From NCBI GenBank assembly GCA_030746555.1, contig JASLMK010000052.1, positions 1 to 34,517 of the forward strand: a stretch of DNA of 34,517 nt, given 5' to 3'. A program made the position numbers and the translations under genes. Under the pieces are notes generated by a model, which was not told the origin of the DNA, searched no databases, and saw nothing but the letters and a program-made list of their open reading frames with translations. Shown here in pieces: positions 16,701-24,287 of this stretch (the stretch's first letter is position 1; each line of letters starts with the position of its first letter). Source of the DNA: Planctomycetota bacterium (GTDB taxonomy: Bacteria > Planctomycetota > UBA1135 > GCA-002686595).

Positions 16701-16859
16701 GGTCTTGTGGGGCAGCAGCTCCCCGAAGCCGTTGGAGACCCGGACGATGTCCATCTGGTTCCCGCCGCCACCGCCTACGCCCCCCCCGGTGCAGGCGGCG
16801 CACAGCGCGATGGCGAGGGAGCCGGCCAGGATTCGGTACTCGTGTCGGTGGTGGACCAT
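13728..16859 (-). CDS. Giant lipoprotein with Ig-like and beta-propeller domains (copy 1)
   Basis: A 1043-residue predicted lipoprotein, paralogous to the next gene along its whole length. The signal ends in LCAAC with Cys23 as the likely lipidated residue (a second Cys at -3 is odd), followed by a Gly-rich linker (TGGGVGGGGGN). Residues about 40-280 resemble a Big_5-like Ig module (FIYATFTKPIGIDSV). About 300-440 is a second one (PPPNSIPDVTPGGGDTDVDP, IRVRFTESVQPV, DTSGNANQN). From about 670 a YVTN-like propeller follows (RQQVGQFLYIADRGARQVVV, NSNRMTVIDRI, ILVCNELDDSVSILSA). Conserved Cys occur in ECGVFNR, CTING, GCLAGGGNLC and PPLCISPF. It ends SDYFRQ, like its paralogue. ATG 16859 is chosen because it yields the lipoprotein signal. 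Function unknown; a surface or adhesion role is inference. It follows copy 2 after 71 bp. Confidence 0.88.
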   Translation of the reverse strand: MVHHRHEYRILAGSLAIALCAACTGGGVGGGGGNQMDIVRVSNGFGELLPHKTFRLAGNVVTDDVISLRSHQDLVDNLRFSNPVHTPPVFSDAAIVPGGADGNHFIYATFTKPIGIDSVLTDLPSAQADNALTGAITIYARDPVLGSVTPVKGRAFVNGSTYGGTPEGEPLTVPLQTWVQLEDGLPVAVEVDGAFPGYGFPGTTGAFAGMQDLIAPGAFVFVADTDGDLSTFETFPSGMQLAMQITTAVRSDTGRPLIRSGLASTTVGADTLRPEIIVTPPPNSIPDVTPGGGDTDVDPLTDIRVRFTESVQPVSVGDLADGLAPGLLSGAIAVQFGPSAAQVTVPFSVMPESVYDLSSYILEPSFNFPGEGPEFAECGVFNRVTVSIHAGQVLDTSGNANQNAASTFFTTGEGPGLVNAPVTPDVVYTGRGGGAPGLSVLDLNGFGGGTGNPTFDPTDPIEEGHSNFPNNPNVSFQGGTMRPPLQAGSCTINGGSAGVFTLTKDSSLEDRIVRSPVVLDVSDIHIGWSLDVTFNNGPAPFGCLAGGGNLCAVDGMKQVATVIDGSTLNPGATNPTGIQVLIDGGPNIVGWAPHPNPPPMAFPPLCISPFLASQEPTSVDSLGGNLLVPGDPFGDPSQNIPPTGLLSVAQNAFFQGPSLPTTNIALCSTYGYRQQVGQFLYIADRGARQVVVLNSNRMTVIDRIPLPDPTTAAVGTNLDFLAVTNQSVNSVSFIDIDPASSTFHEVVKTSIVGQGPRGIAWEPGNEDILVCNELDDSVSILSAFSLTVRKTVSANLDQPFEIAITPRQNGFGWQRNVYFAWILNRSGEVALFESGPNGVNGWGYDDVIGVAGSTFESPKAMQVDPTFIFGGVWIAHEVPINLETGEPDGDPGEGAVSNLVIESAFPGILPLNVNSLLIPQFRDLSLGVRASVGEDRLTGVPVDIAFDNHLNLSGIINWQTFYSAGSPVPLNGKSVVRSAGGVVGTNSPRLLFLAVPNQNSGPGGVDVLLLDGPLQRFDTNAFAEGVNSVDVPNVTILSDYFRQ

Positions 16860-16930
16860 CGGGTGTGGGCGTCGTGCGGGGCCTTGCGGGGACCGGTGGG
16901 GGGTCGGTGCGTAGGTTCGGGGGTGCGCGG

Positions 16931-19900
16931 TCACTGGCGGAAGTAGTCCATCAGGACGATCGCGTTCTGGACCTCGATCGACTGGACCCCCGCGTGGAAG
17001 GCGTTGGTGTCGACGCGCAGGAACCCGCCTCCGATGTCGATCACGTCCACGAGCCCCTCCGAGCCGACGGAGGGGTTGGGCACGGCGACGAACATGAACT
17101 CGGGCTCGCTGGTGTTGACGATCTGCTGGGTGGTTCGGACGAGGCTCTTGCCGTTGACCTGGGCCGGGATGCCCGCGCTGTAGAAGGTCTGGAAGGTGGT
17201 CAGGCCTCCGAAGTTGCGCATGTTGTCGAACGCCAACGAGACCGGGATGCCCGACAGCTCGTTCGGTCCCAGGGAGACGTCGACCTGCATCGCCATGTCC
17301 CTGAAGTTGGGGATCAACAGCGAGTTCACGTTCAGGGGCAGCTGCCCCATGATCGCGCTGTCGATGCGCAGGTTGGAGACCGCCGGCTCTCCGTAGGAAC
17401 CCGAGTCCTGGGTCTCCGTGTCTATCGGTCCCTCGTGGGCGATCCAGACGGCGGAGCCGATGTTGATGTGGTCGGGCTGGATGGCCTTGGGGTTTTTGAA
17501 CTCCTGAGAGGCGACCCCGACGATGTCGTCGTATCCCCAGCCGTTCACGCCGTTGGGTCCCGACTCGAACATCGCGATGCGTCCCGAGCGGTTGAGGACG
17601 TAGGCGAAGTAGACGTTGCGGAAGAAGCCAAAACCCGCCTGGCGGTTGGTGATGGCGACGTCGAAGGGGCGGTCGAGCTGGGAGCTGACGACCTTGCGCT
17701 GCTCGAGGGTGAAGGCCGAGATGATCGACATCGTGTCGTCGCCCTCGTTGCAGACGAGGATGTCCTCGTTCCCCGGCTCCCAGGCGATGCCGTTGGGTCC
17801 GCTGCCGACCACGGTCTGGGTCGTCACCTGGTGGAAGGTGGCCGAGGCCGGGTTGATGTCGATGAAGCTCACCAGGTCCACGTTCTGGTTGGTCACGGCG
17901 AGGAAATCGATGTTGGGCGACATCGCCAGGGAGGTGGGATCGGGCAGGACGATGCGGTCGATGACCGTCATGCGGTTGGAGTTCAGCACCATCACCTCGT
18001 TGCGGCCGCGGTCGATGACGTAGAGGAACTGGCCCACCTGCTGGCGGATCATGTAGTTGAAGCAGCCGCCCAGGGTCTGGGCCGGGGGCGAGGGCCCCTC
18101 GAAGAAGGAGTTCTGCTCCTGGCTCAACAGCCCCGAGGGCGGCTGGGGGGGGACCTGGTGGGGGTCGCCGAAGGGATCACCGGGGACGAGCAGGTTGGTC
18201 AGGGCCGGGCAGTTCGCGCACGGCGGGCCCCAGACGTTCCCGGTGGGCGACAGGAGGGTGTCGATCGCCGTGGGCTCCTGGCCGCCGATGAACGGCGACA
18301 GGCACAGCGGGGGGAATTGCAGGGGCGGCGGGTTGGGGTGCGGTGCCCAGGAGATCACGTTCTCGCCGCCGGTGACCGAGTTGAGGATCGGGTTGTTGAG
18401 GATCGGCGGGATGAGGGTGTTCGGTCCGCCGTGGATCACCTGGTAGAGCTTGAGGCCGGGCAGGGCGCACAGGTTGCCGCCGCCGCCCTGGCAGCCGAAG
18501 GGCGCCGGCCCGTTGTTGAACGAGCCGTCGAGGCCGTGGCCGAGCATCATGTCCCCCACCGAGAGGACGACGGGCGAGCGCACGACCAGGTCGTCGAGGG
18601 TCGAGTCCTTGGTGAGGGTGAACACACCCTGGGAGCCGCCCTTGACCGTGCACACCGGCGGCACCAGGGGCGGGCGCATGATGGCGCCCTGCAGCCGCAC
18701 GTTGGGGTTGTTGGGGTAGTTGCTGTCGCCCTCGCTGATCGTGTTCCCCGTGTCGTCGTAGGTCGGATTCCCCGTCCCCGCGCCGAACCCGTTGAGGTCG
18801 ATGACCGAGATTCCGCTCTCGGCCCCCGCGCGCCCCACGTAGATCGCGTCGGGCGCCACGGGCGCGTTGACCAGCCCGGGCCCCGGGCCCGTCTCGAAGA
18901 AGGTCGTCGCCGCCAGGAGGTTGAAGTTCCCCGACAGGTCCTGGAGCTGGTTGGGGTTGACGGTCACGTCCACGCGATTGAAGACGCCGCACTCCTCGTC
19001 CGCGGGGCCTTCGCCGGGGAAGTTGAAGGACGGCAGCACTTCCCAGCGGCTGAAGTCGTAGATGCTGAGCGGGAGGATCTCCGAAGGCACGGTCACCCGT
19101 TGGGCGGGAGGCCCGAACTGGATCAACAGAGCCGCGCTGAGGTTGGGCGGGCCGTCGGAGGGCAGATCCCCCAGGGTCAGGGGCTGCACGGGCTCGGTGA
19201 ACTGCACGTCGATGGTCGTCAGCGGGTCGACGTCGTCGTCTCCGTTGCCGGGGATCACCTCGGGGAAGCTGTTGGGCGGCGGCGTGACCGCCACCTCGGG
19301 GCTGATCGTATTGGCTCCGACCGTCGTGGACGCCAGACCCGACTCCGACAGGTTGCGCCCGCTCGTGTCGCGCACACCGGTTCCGATGCGCATGCGGATC
19401 AGCCGGTCGGAGGGAAACCTCTCGTGGGTCGAGAGGTCCCCGTCGGAGTCGATGACGAAGACCAGGGTACGGGAGCTGACGAGGTCGGTGGAGCCGCTGA
19501 ACGCCCCCCCAACCCCCGGGAAGCCGGCCCCGGGGAAGGCGCCTTCGACCTCCTCGGCGACGGTCATGCCCTCCTGCAGGGAGACCCACCGCTGCAGCGG
19601 CAGGCGCAGGGGGTCTCCGGTCGGATCCCCGGCGTAGGTCCAGCCGTCGATGAACGCGCGGCCGGGGATGATCGCCACGTCCCCCGACAGGGGATCGCGC
19701 GCCTCGACCGTGATCGCACCGGTCATGCCGTTGTCGGACTGCGCACCCGGCAGGGCGGAGAGCACGCTGTCGAGCTCGAGCGGCTTGCTGAAGGTCGCGT
19801 AGAGGAACTGGTTCCCCGGCGTACCGTCGGGAAGGGTCGCCGTGTCTCCCAGGGTCGGCGTCGGCAGCACCGGGTTGGAGAAGGTGACGTTGTCGGCCAG

Positions 19901-20116
19901 GTCGTCGAGGCTGCGGATCGAGACCAGGTTGTTCGACGGCGTGCCGTCGGCCGAGACCGCGAAGATCTTGTAGGGCAACAGCTCGCCGAAGCCGGAGGAG
20001 ACGCGGACGATGGTCATCGCGCCGCCGCCGCCGCCGCTGCCGTCCCCGCCGGTGCAGGCGGCCAGAGTGAGGGTCAGCGCGACGATCGAGGGGCGCAGTC
20101 GTGCGGGGTGCTTCAT
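16931..20116 (-). CDS. Giant lipoprotein with Ig-like and beta-propeller domains (copy 2)
   Basis: A 1061-residue predicted lipoprotein with a textbook lipobox (LAAC, Cys21) and Gly-rich linker (TGGDGSGGGGG). It has the same order as copy 1: an N-terminal Ig-like module with FLYATFSKPLELDSV, a second one with VQFTEPVQPLTLGDL and LQDLSGNFN, then a propeller at about 685-865 (GQFLYVIDRGRNEVMVLNSN, FLAVTNQNVDLVSFIDI, WEPGNEDILVCNEGDD, GPNGVNGWGYDD). It carries an extra Cys pair (GPPCANCPAL) in a loop absent from copy 1. It ends LMDYFRQ. ATG 20116 is chosen because it gives the signal peptide; the frame is open to 20653 but that part is Arg/Pro-rich and not credible. It is upstream of copy 1 on the same strand, so the two may be cotranscribed. 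Confidence 0.9.
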   Translation of the reverse strand: MKHPARLRPSIVALTLTLAACTGGDGSGGGGGAMTIVRVSSGFGELLPYKIFAVSADGTPSNNLVSIRSLDDLADNVTFSNPVLPTPTLGDTATLPDGTPGNQFLYATFSKPLELDSVLSALPGAQSDNGMTGAITVEARDPLSGDVAIIPGRAFIDGWTYAGDPTGDPLRLPLQRWVSLQEGMTVAEEVEGAFPGAGFPGVGGAFSGSTDLVSSRTLVFVIDSDGDLSTHERFPSDRLIRMRIGTGVRDTSGRNLSESGLASTTVGANTISPEVAVTPPPNSFPEVIPGNGDDDVDPLTTIDVQFTEPVQPLTLGDLPSDGPPNLSAALLIQFGPPAQRVTVPSEILPLSIYDFSRWEVLPSFNFPGEGPADEECGVFNRVDVTVNPNQLQDLSGNFNLLAATTFFETGPGPGLVNAPVAPDAIYVGRAGAESGISVIDLNGFGAGTGNPTYDDTGNTISEGDSNYPNNPNVRLQGAIMRPPLVPPVCTVKGGSQGVFTLTKDSTLDDLVVRSPVVLSVGDMMLGHGLDGSFNNGPAPFGCQGGGGNLCALPGLKLYQVIHGGPNTLIPPILNNPILNSVTGGENVISWAPHPNPPPLQFPPLCLSPFIGGQEPTAIDTLLSPTGNVWGPPCANCPALTNLLVPGDPFGDPHQVPPQPPSGLLSQEQNSFFEGPSPPAQTLGGCFNYMIRQQVGQFLYVIDRGRNEVMVLNSNRMTVIDRIVLPDPTSLAMSPNIDFLAVTNQNVDLVSFIDINPASATFHQVTTQTVVGSGPNGIAWEPGNEDILVCNEGDDTMSIISAFTLEQRKVVSSQLDRPFDVAITNRQAGFGFFRNVYFAYVLNRSGRIAMFESGPNGVNGWGYDDIVGVASQEFKNPKAIQPDHINIGSAVWIAHEGPIDTETQDSGSYGEPAVSNLRIDSAIMGQLPLNVNSLLIPNFRDMAMQVDVSLGPNELSGIPVSLAFDNMRNFGGLTTFQTFYSAGIPAQVNGKSLVRTTQQIVNTSEPEFMFVAVPNPSVGSEGLVDVIDIGGGFLRVDTNAFHAGVQSIEVQNAIVLMDYFRQ

Positions 20117-20154
20117 TCGCGTTCGGTCGATGCTCTGGAGATCGCGGGAGCGAA

Positions 20155-20224
20155 GGGCGGGAGGGGGATGGTTGCGGAGAGCCCCGGGGAGGGGATCGGG
20201 ACGGGACGGGATCGCTGGGACGGG
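20155..20224 (+). repeat. Cluster of G-runs (potential G-quadruplex)
   Basis: On the plus strand about ten runs of three or more G are packed in 70 bases, first GGG-C-GGG-A-GGGGG, then GGGG-A-GGGG-ATC-GGG-AC-GGG-AC-GGG-ATCGCT-GGG-AC-GGG. Several windows satisfy the usual G3+N1-7 pattern. The unit GGGAC is repeated. It lies in the leader region of the lipoprotein gene, on its template strand. High GC makes such runs common, but not usually this dense. Confidence 0.5.
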
Positions 20225-20749
20225 ACCGGCTCTGGGGGGGCTTCCTGGGACGCTACGGATACCCCCGCCGCCCGGGCGGGATACGCTCGGACGCTCGCGG
20301 GTTCGGGCAGGATGCCGCGGCCAGCCGCCGTTGAACAGAGCGGGACGGGGAAAGCCGCCCAGCGGGCCTCGCACGGGTGTCTGGGTGGGGTTCTGACGGG
20401 AGCCACAGTGTATCGAATCCGGGCGTCGGTCGAGCCCGGGCGTCGCCCGCCTCGGCGGCGGCCCGGCGGCGCGGGCGGACCGTGCGCAGGGCTGGGTGTA
20501 CAACCCGCGTGCCGCTCGGCTTCCATGCCGCCCAGGGGGGGCTGCGACCGTCTCCAATCTCCTGCGGGACAGAGTCTTACGCGCTCCCCTCGCACTTCTT
20601 GAGCGCTTCGGCGACGGCTCCGCCGGGGCCCCTCGACGAGCCGGATCGCTCACTCCGACCCGAAGAGAGTGCGCTCCCGCACACCACAGGCGGGCCGGGG
20701 GGTTCGCCGCAACCGGGGCCGCGGGTGCGCCAGGGGTCGCCGAGGGTCC

Positions 20750-20778
20750 TTCGCCGCGGACGGCGGGCGGGATATGCT
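20750..20778 (+). promoter_or_regulatory. Candidate ruvB promoter close to the start codon
   Basis: TATGCT (20773-20778) lies 9 nt before the ruvB ATG, the same hexamer and distance as before ubiE. A weak -35 candidate, TTCGCC (20750-20755), is 17 bases upstream. There is no ribosome site between, so a leaderless mRNA is plausible. Confidence 0.4.
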
Positions 20779-20787
20779 CGGCGCGCG

Positions 20788-21843
20788 ATGAGCGCCTCCG
20801 AGCACGTCTTCGATCCCCGCGCCCTCGACGCCGACGCCCGCCCGGCCGCCGTCGGCGAGCGCGACGCCGAGGCCTCCCTGCGGCCGGCGGCCTTCGCCGA
20901 TTTCGTCGGTCAGGAGCCGGCCTTGCGCAACCTCCAGGTGGCGATCGAGGCCGCCGGGGTCCGCGGGGACGTGCTCGACCACGTCCTCCTCTCCGGCTCT
21001 CCCGGTCTGGGGAAGACGAGCCTGGCGCGCATCCTCGCCCGCGAGGTCGGCGGCTCCCTGCACTCGACGACCGGCCCGGCCCTCGACCGGCCCCGGGACC
21101 TGGTCGGGATCCTGACTCAGCTGCGCCGTGGCGACCTGCTGTTCATCGACGAGATCCACCGCGTCCCGGCGGCGGTCGAGGAGTACCTCTACACCGCCAT
21201 GGAGGACTTCCACGTGGACCTGACCCTCGACCAGGGCCCCCACGCGCGGGTGATGCACATGACCCTGGAGCGCTTCACCCTGGTCGGCGCGACGACCCGC
21301 GACGGCCTGCTCTCGGCGCCCTTCCGCTCTCGGTTCGGCCTCTTCGAGCGCCTGACCCCCTACGCCCCCGCCGAGCTCGAGCGCGTCCTCGCCCGCTCGG
21401 CGACGATCCTGGGGGTCGAACTCGCTCCGGCCGCCGCCGCCATCGTCTCGCGGCGCAGCCGAGGGACGCCGCGCATCGCCAACCGCTTCCTGCGCCGCGC
21501 CCGCGACCTGGCCCAGGTCTCCGGGGCGGCCTGCATCGACGCCGACCTGGCGGAGGAGGCCCTGGCGCGCATGGGAGTCGACGAGCACGGCCTGGAGGCC
21601 GTGGACCGCTCGATCCTCGCGTGCCTGGCGCGCGAGCCGCGCACGCCGGTGGGCATCAAGACCATCGCCGCCGCCGTGGGCGAGTCCGAGGACACCCTGG
21701 AGGAGGTGTTCGAGCCGCACCTGTTGCGCTGCGGCCTGGTGCGCAAGACGGCACGCGGGCGAGAGATCACCACCGAGGGCTGCCGGGCGATCGGCGTCGA
21801 GCCCGACGGCGACGACGGTCGCCGGGGAGGTTTGTTCCCGTAG
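20788..21843 (+). CDS. ruvB: Holliday junction branch migration helicase RuvB
   Basis: The AAA+ motor that drives branch migration with RuvA. At 351 residues it has the usual length. It has the N-terminal FADFVGQEPALRNLQVAI, Walker A GSPGLGKTS (about 71-79; the family usually has GPPGLGKTT, but all catalytic positions are kept), Walker B LLFIDEIHR (about 117-125), sensor I VGATTRDGLLSAPFRSRFG, RGTPRIANRFLRRARD with the arginine finger, and the winged-helix C-terminus (TIAAAVGESEDTLEEVFEPHLLRCGLVRKTARGR). It lies alone without ruvA or ruvC and is followed after 23 nt by the SpoIID-type gene and tgt. Confidence 0.96.
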   Translation: MSASEHVFDPRALDADARPAAVGERDAEASLRPAAFADFVGQEPALRNLQVAIEAAGVRGDVLDHVLLSGSPGLGKTSLARILAREVGGSLHSTTGPALDRPRDLVGILTQLRRGDLLFIDEIHRVPAAVEEYLYTAMEDFHVDLTLDQGPHARVMHMTLERFTLVGATTRDGLLSAPFRSRFGLFERLTPYAPAELERVLARSATILGVELAPAAAAIVSRRSRGTPRIANRFLRRARDLAQVSGAACIDADLAEEALARMGVDEHGLEAVDRSILACLAREPRTPVGIKTIAAAVGESEDTLEEVFEPHLLRCGLVRKTARGREITTEGCRAIGVEPDGDDGRRGGLFP

Positions 21844-21866
21844 CTCGCTTTGCACTCCCCGCCGGT

Positions 21867-23039
21867 GTGCCGCGCGCGGCGCTGCTGCTCCTCTCGGCCG
21901 CCGCCCTGGGAGCCTGCCGCTCGAGCCTGCCCACCCCCACCGTGGCGAGCCTCTCGCCGACCGGGCTCGTGCGGGCGCCGGCGAAGGTGCGCGTGCGCCT
22001 GGCGAGCACCGACGGAGCGCGGGAGCTGGGCGTGCGCGGCGCCCGCGGCGGCCCGGTGACCTTCGAGCGCGTCGGCGACCTCGTGCGCCGCGACGACGGT
22101 CGCCTCGCGCGCGAGTTCCGCCTCGCGCCCGCGGAGTCCGGCGGCGTGCTGACCCTCGACGACACGCCCTACCCCGGCGAGCTGTGGGTGAACGCCCGCC
22201 CCGGCGGCGGCCTGCGGGTGGAGAACCGCGTGGACTTCGAGGAGTACGTCGCCGGCGTGGTCGCCGGCGAGCTGTCCCTGTGGTCGGCCGAGCCCGCCGA
22301 GCTCGAGGCCCAGGCCGTCGCCGCCCGCACCTACGCCGTCGGTTCCCTGTTCGGCCGCGGCCCCGGCGCCTTCTTGTGGGACGACGTGCGCCACCAGGTC
22401 TACGCCGGGCGCTTCCTCTCCGACGGGAGCGCGGGCGGCCGGGCGGCGGCGCGGCGCCTGGAGCGGGCCGCGCAGCGCACGCGGGGCCTGGCCCTGTTCT
22501 CAGGCGACACGCTGCTCGACGCCCGCTACCACGCGGCCTGCGGCGGGAGCACGGCGCGCACCGCGGACGTGTTCAGCGCCGCTGCCGGCCCGGGCTCGCC
22601 GGCGGTGGAGTGCGCTCCCTGCTCGAGCTCCGACCAGGCACGCTGGGAGTGGACCGCACCCGCCGCGGACCTGGCGCGACTGGCCTCGGAGTGGGACCTC
22701 GGCGAGCGTCTGGAGAGCTTGGTCCCCGAGCGCGTCGACGCCCGCGGTCGCTGGCTCACCGTGCGCCTGGTCGGCACCCTGCGCACGCGCACGGTCGAGG
22801 TCGCCAACCTCCGCCAGCGCCTGGGCTCGCAGCAGCTGGCGAGCGCCGGAGCCCTGCGCACCTGGCCGCCGCCGGGCCGCCCGATCACCGGCGGGCTGCA
22901 CTTCGCCGGCCGCGGCCGGGGCCACGGCGTCGGCCTGTGCCAGGAGGGCGCCCGCGGGTACGCGCGCCTGGGCTGGGACTCCGAGCGCATCCTGTCCCAC
23001 TACTACCCCGGCGCGACGCTCGAATCCTGCGAGCGATGA
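21867..23039 (+). CDS. SpoIID/LytB-domain lipoprotein
   Basis: A 390-residue protein with the SpoIID/LytB domain, which in characterised members binds or cleaves peptidoglycan or enhances amidases. Domain motifs: VDFEEYVAGVVAGELS, AEPAELEAQAVAARTYAV, and near the C-terminus GRGHGVGLCQEGARGYARLG. A Cys pair in VECAPCSS and one in HAACGGST lie between. The GTG at 21867 gives a short signal peptide with lipobox LGAC (Cys17), so the protein probably sits in a membrane facing the peptidoglycan. No ribosome site is clear, and the true start could differ by a few codons. It lies between ruvB (23-nt gap) and tgt (ATGA overlap). The organism need not sporulate: the domain is common in non-spore formers. 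Confidence 0.88.
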   Translation: MPRAALLLLSAAALGACRSSLPTPTVASLSPTGLVRAPAKVRVRLASTDGARELGVRGARGGPVTFERVGDLVRRDDGRLAREFRLAPAESGGVLTLDDTPYPGELWVNARPGGGLRVENRVDFEEYVAGVVAGELSLWSAEPAELEAQAVAARTYAVGSLFGRGPGAFLWDDVRHQVYAGRFLSDGSAGGRAAARRLERAAQRTRGLALFSGDTLLDARYHAACGGSTARTADVFSAAAGPGSPAVECAPCSSSDQARWEWTAPAADLARLASEWDLGERLESLVPERVDARGRWLTVRLVGTLRTRTVEVANLRQRLGSQQLASAGALRTWPPPGRPITGGLHFAGRGRGHGVGLCQEGARGYARLGWDSERILSHYYPGATLESCER

Positions 23040-24202
23040 GCGATCCTCCCTTCGCCTTCGAGCGCCTCGCCGCCTGCCCCGAGAGCGCCGCGCGCAGGGG
23101 CCGCTTCCACACGCCCCACGGCGCGGTCGAGACGCCGGCCTTCATGCCGGTGGGGACCCGCGCCACGGTCAAGGGTGTGCTCCCCGCCGACCTGCGGCGC
23201 GTCGGCACCCGCATGGTGCTCGCCAACACCTACCACCTGCACCTCAGGCCCGGCGAGGAGGTCGTCGCCGAGCTCGGTGGCCTGCACGCCATGATGGCCT
23301 GGGACGGACCGATCCTGACCGACTCGGGCGGCTTCCAGGTCTTCTCCATGAGCGACCTTTGCCGCGTGGACGAGGGCGGCGTCGACTTCCGCTCGACCGT
23401 CGACGGCTCGCGAGTGCGCATGACTCCCGAGGGTGCGGTCGACATCCAGCGCGCCCTCGGCGCCGACGTGGCGATGGCCTTCGACCACTGCCCGGCCCGC
23501 CCCGGCGAACGGGGCGAGGTGCTCGACGCCACCGACCGCACCCATCGCTGGCTCGAGCGTTGCGTGGCGCGCCACCGCGAGCTCGGCGGCCTCGAGAGCG
23601 GCCAGGCCCTGTTCGGCATCGTCCAGGGCGGCGCCTTCGAGGACCTGCGGCGCGCGTCCCTCGAGGCGGTCTGCGCCCACGACCTGGCGGGCTACGCCGT
23701 GGGCGGGATCAGCCTCGGCGAGGATCGCGAGGCGATGCGCACCGCCATGGCCGCCACCGGCCCCCACCTCCCCGAGGGCCGCCCCCGCTACCTGATGGGC
23801 GTCGGGACCCCGCGCGACTTCTTCGACGCGGTCGAGCTCGGCTTCGACCTCTTCGATTGCGTGACGCCCACGCGCAATGCGCGCAACCACACGGTCTTCA
23901 CGAGCTTCGGCCGCCTGAACCTGCGCAACCGAGGCTTCGCCCGCGACCCAGCGCCCCTCGATCCGCGCTGTGACTGCGTCGCCTGCACCGACTACAGCCG
24001 CGGCACCCTGCGCCACCTCTGCACGACCGACGAGCTGCTCGCCGCGACCCTGTTGAGCCTCCACAACCTGCGCGTCTTCCACACGCTCCTGGCGCGCATC
24101 CGCGAGGCCATCTCCGCCGGCCGCCTCGCCCGCCTGCGCGAAGAGTGCGCCGGGGCCATGTCGCGCCGCCTCACCCCCGAGGAGGCCCGCGCGTCGGACT
24201 GA
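23036..24202 (+). CDS. tgt: Queuine tRNA-ribosyltransferase
   Basis: Exchanges G34 for preQ1 in tRNAs for Asp, Asn, His and Tyr. It is 388 residues. It shows TPAFMPVGTRATVKGV, the active-site block ILTDSGGFQVFSMS (proton-acceptor Asp), FDHCPARP, FGIVQGG, GYAVGGISLGE, MGVGTP and FDCVTPTRNARN (nucleophile Asp). The zinc site is CDCVACTDYSRGTLRHL (about 311-330) with the His of SLHNL. It starts in an ATGA overlap with the SpoIID gene. No queA, yajC or secD follows, although these often do; the next feature is a hairpin. Confidence 0.96.
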   Translation: MSDPPFAFERLAACPESAARRGRFHTPHGAVETPAFMPVGTRATVKGVLPADLRRVGTRMVLANTYHLHLRPGEEVVAELGGLHAMMAWDGPILTDSGGFQVFSMSDLCRVDEGGVDFRSTVDGSRVRMTPEGAVDIQRALGADVAMAFDHCPARPGERGEVLDATDRTHRWLERCVARHRELGGLESGQALFGIVQGGAFEDLRRASLEAVCAHDLAGYAVGGISLGEDREAMRTAMAATGPHLPEGRPRYLMGVGTPRDFFDAVELGFDLFDCVTPTRNARNHTVFTSFGRLNLRNRGFARDPAPLDPRCDCVACTDYSRGTLRHLCTTDELLAATLLSLHNLRVFHTLLARIREAISAGRLARLREECAGAMSRRLTPEEARASD

Positions 24203-24203
24203 C

Positions 24204-24233
24204 CGATCACCGGCGGACGCCGGGGTGTGATCG
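24204..24233 (+). terminator. Strong hairpin directly after tgt
   Basis: CGATCAC (24204-24210) pairs with GTGATCG (24227-24233), and CGGC (24211-24214) with GCCG (24219-24222), leaving a GGAC loop and a four-base bulge on one side. It starts two bases after the tgt stop. There is no T-run downstream, so it would be a GC-rich, U-less terminator or a 3'-end stabiliser. Confidence 0.5.
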
Positions 24234-24287
24234 GGTGTCGTGAACATCGGCCCGGGGCAGACCGCGGGATCCCCTGCGTCCCTCCTC

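Larger units (their letters stand above)
20117..20787. other. 671-bp divergent intergenic region with G-tracts
   Basis: This is the largest gap in the window, between the lipoprotein pair (minus) and ruvB (plus). I see no gene in it. It holds the G-tract cluster at 20155-20224, a possible minus-strand promoter for the lipoproteins (TCGACC at 20433-20428 and TACACT at 20412-20407, but only 15 bases apart, so weak), a short GGGT-gtac-AACCC inverted repeat near 20494, a direct repeat CCGGGCGTCG near 20420 and 20440, and the ruvB promoter at its right end. The long reading frames through it on both strands are rich in Arg, Pro and Gly and appear to be chance. Confidence 0.6.

Noticed and set aside
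16865..20602. Plus-strand ORF of 1245 codons opposite the giant lipoprotein
   Set aside because: It reads as repeated Val-Asp-His-Arg-rich low-complexity sequence with no motif, while the opposite strand has a signal peptide, conserved paralogue and domains. The 772-codon frame at 14628-16946 is rejected for the same reason.
20117..20653. N-terminal extension of lipoprotein copy 2 up to 20653
   Set aside because: The extension is Arg/Pro-rich, would bury the signal peptide and destroy the lipobox position.
20788..21843. RuvB as an inactive or unusual paralogue because Walker A reads GSPGLGKTS
   Set aside because: All catalytic positions (G, GK, T) are conserved, and Walker B, sensor I and the arginine finger are intact. 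It is a conservative variation.
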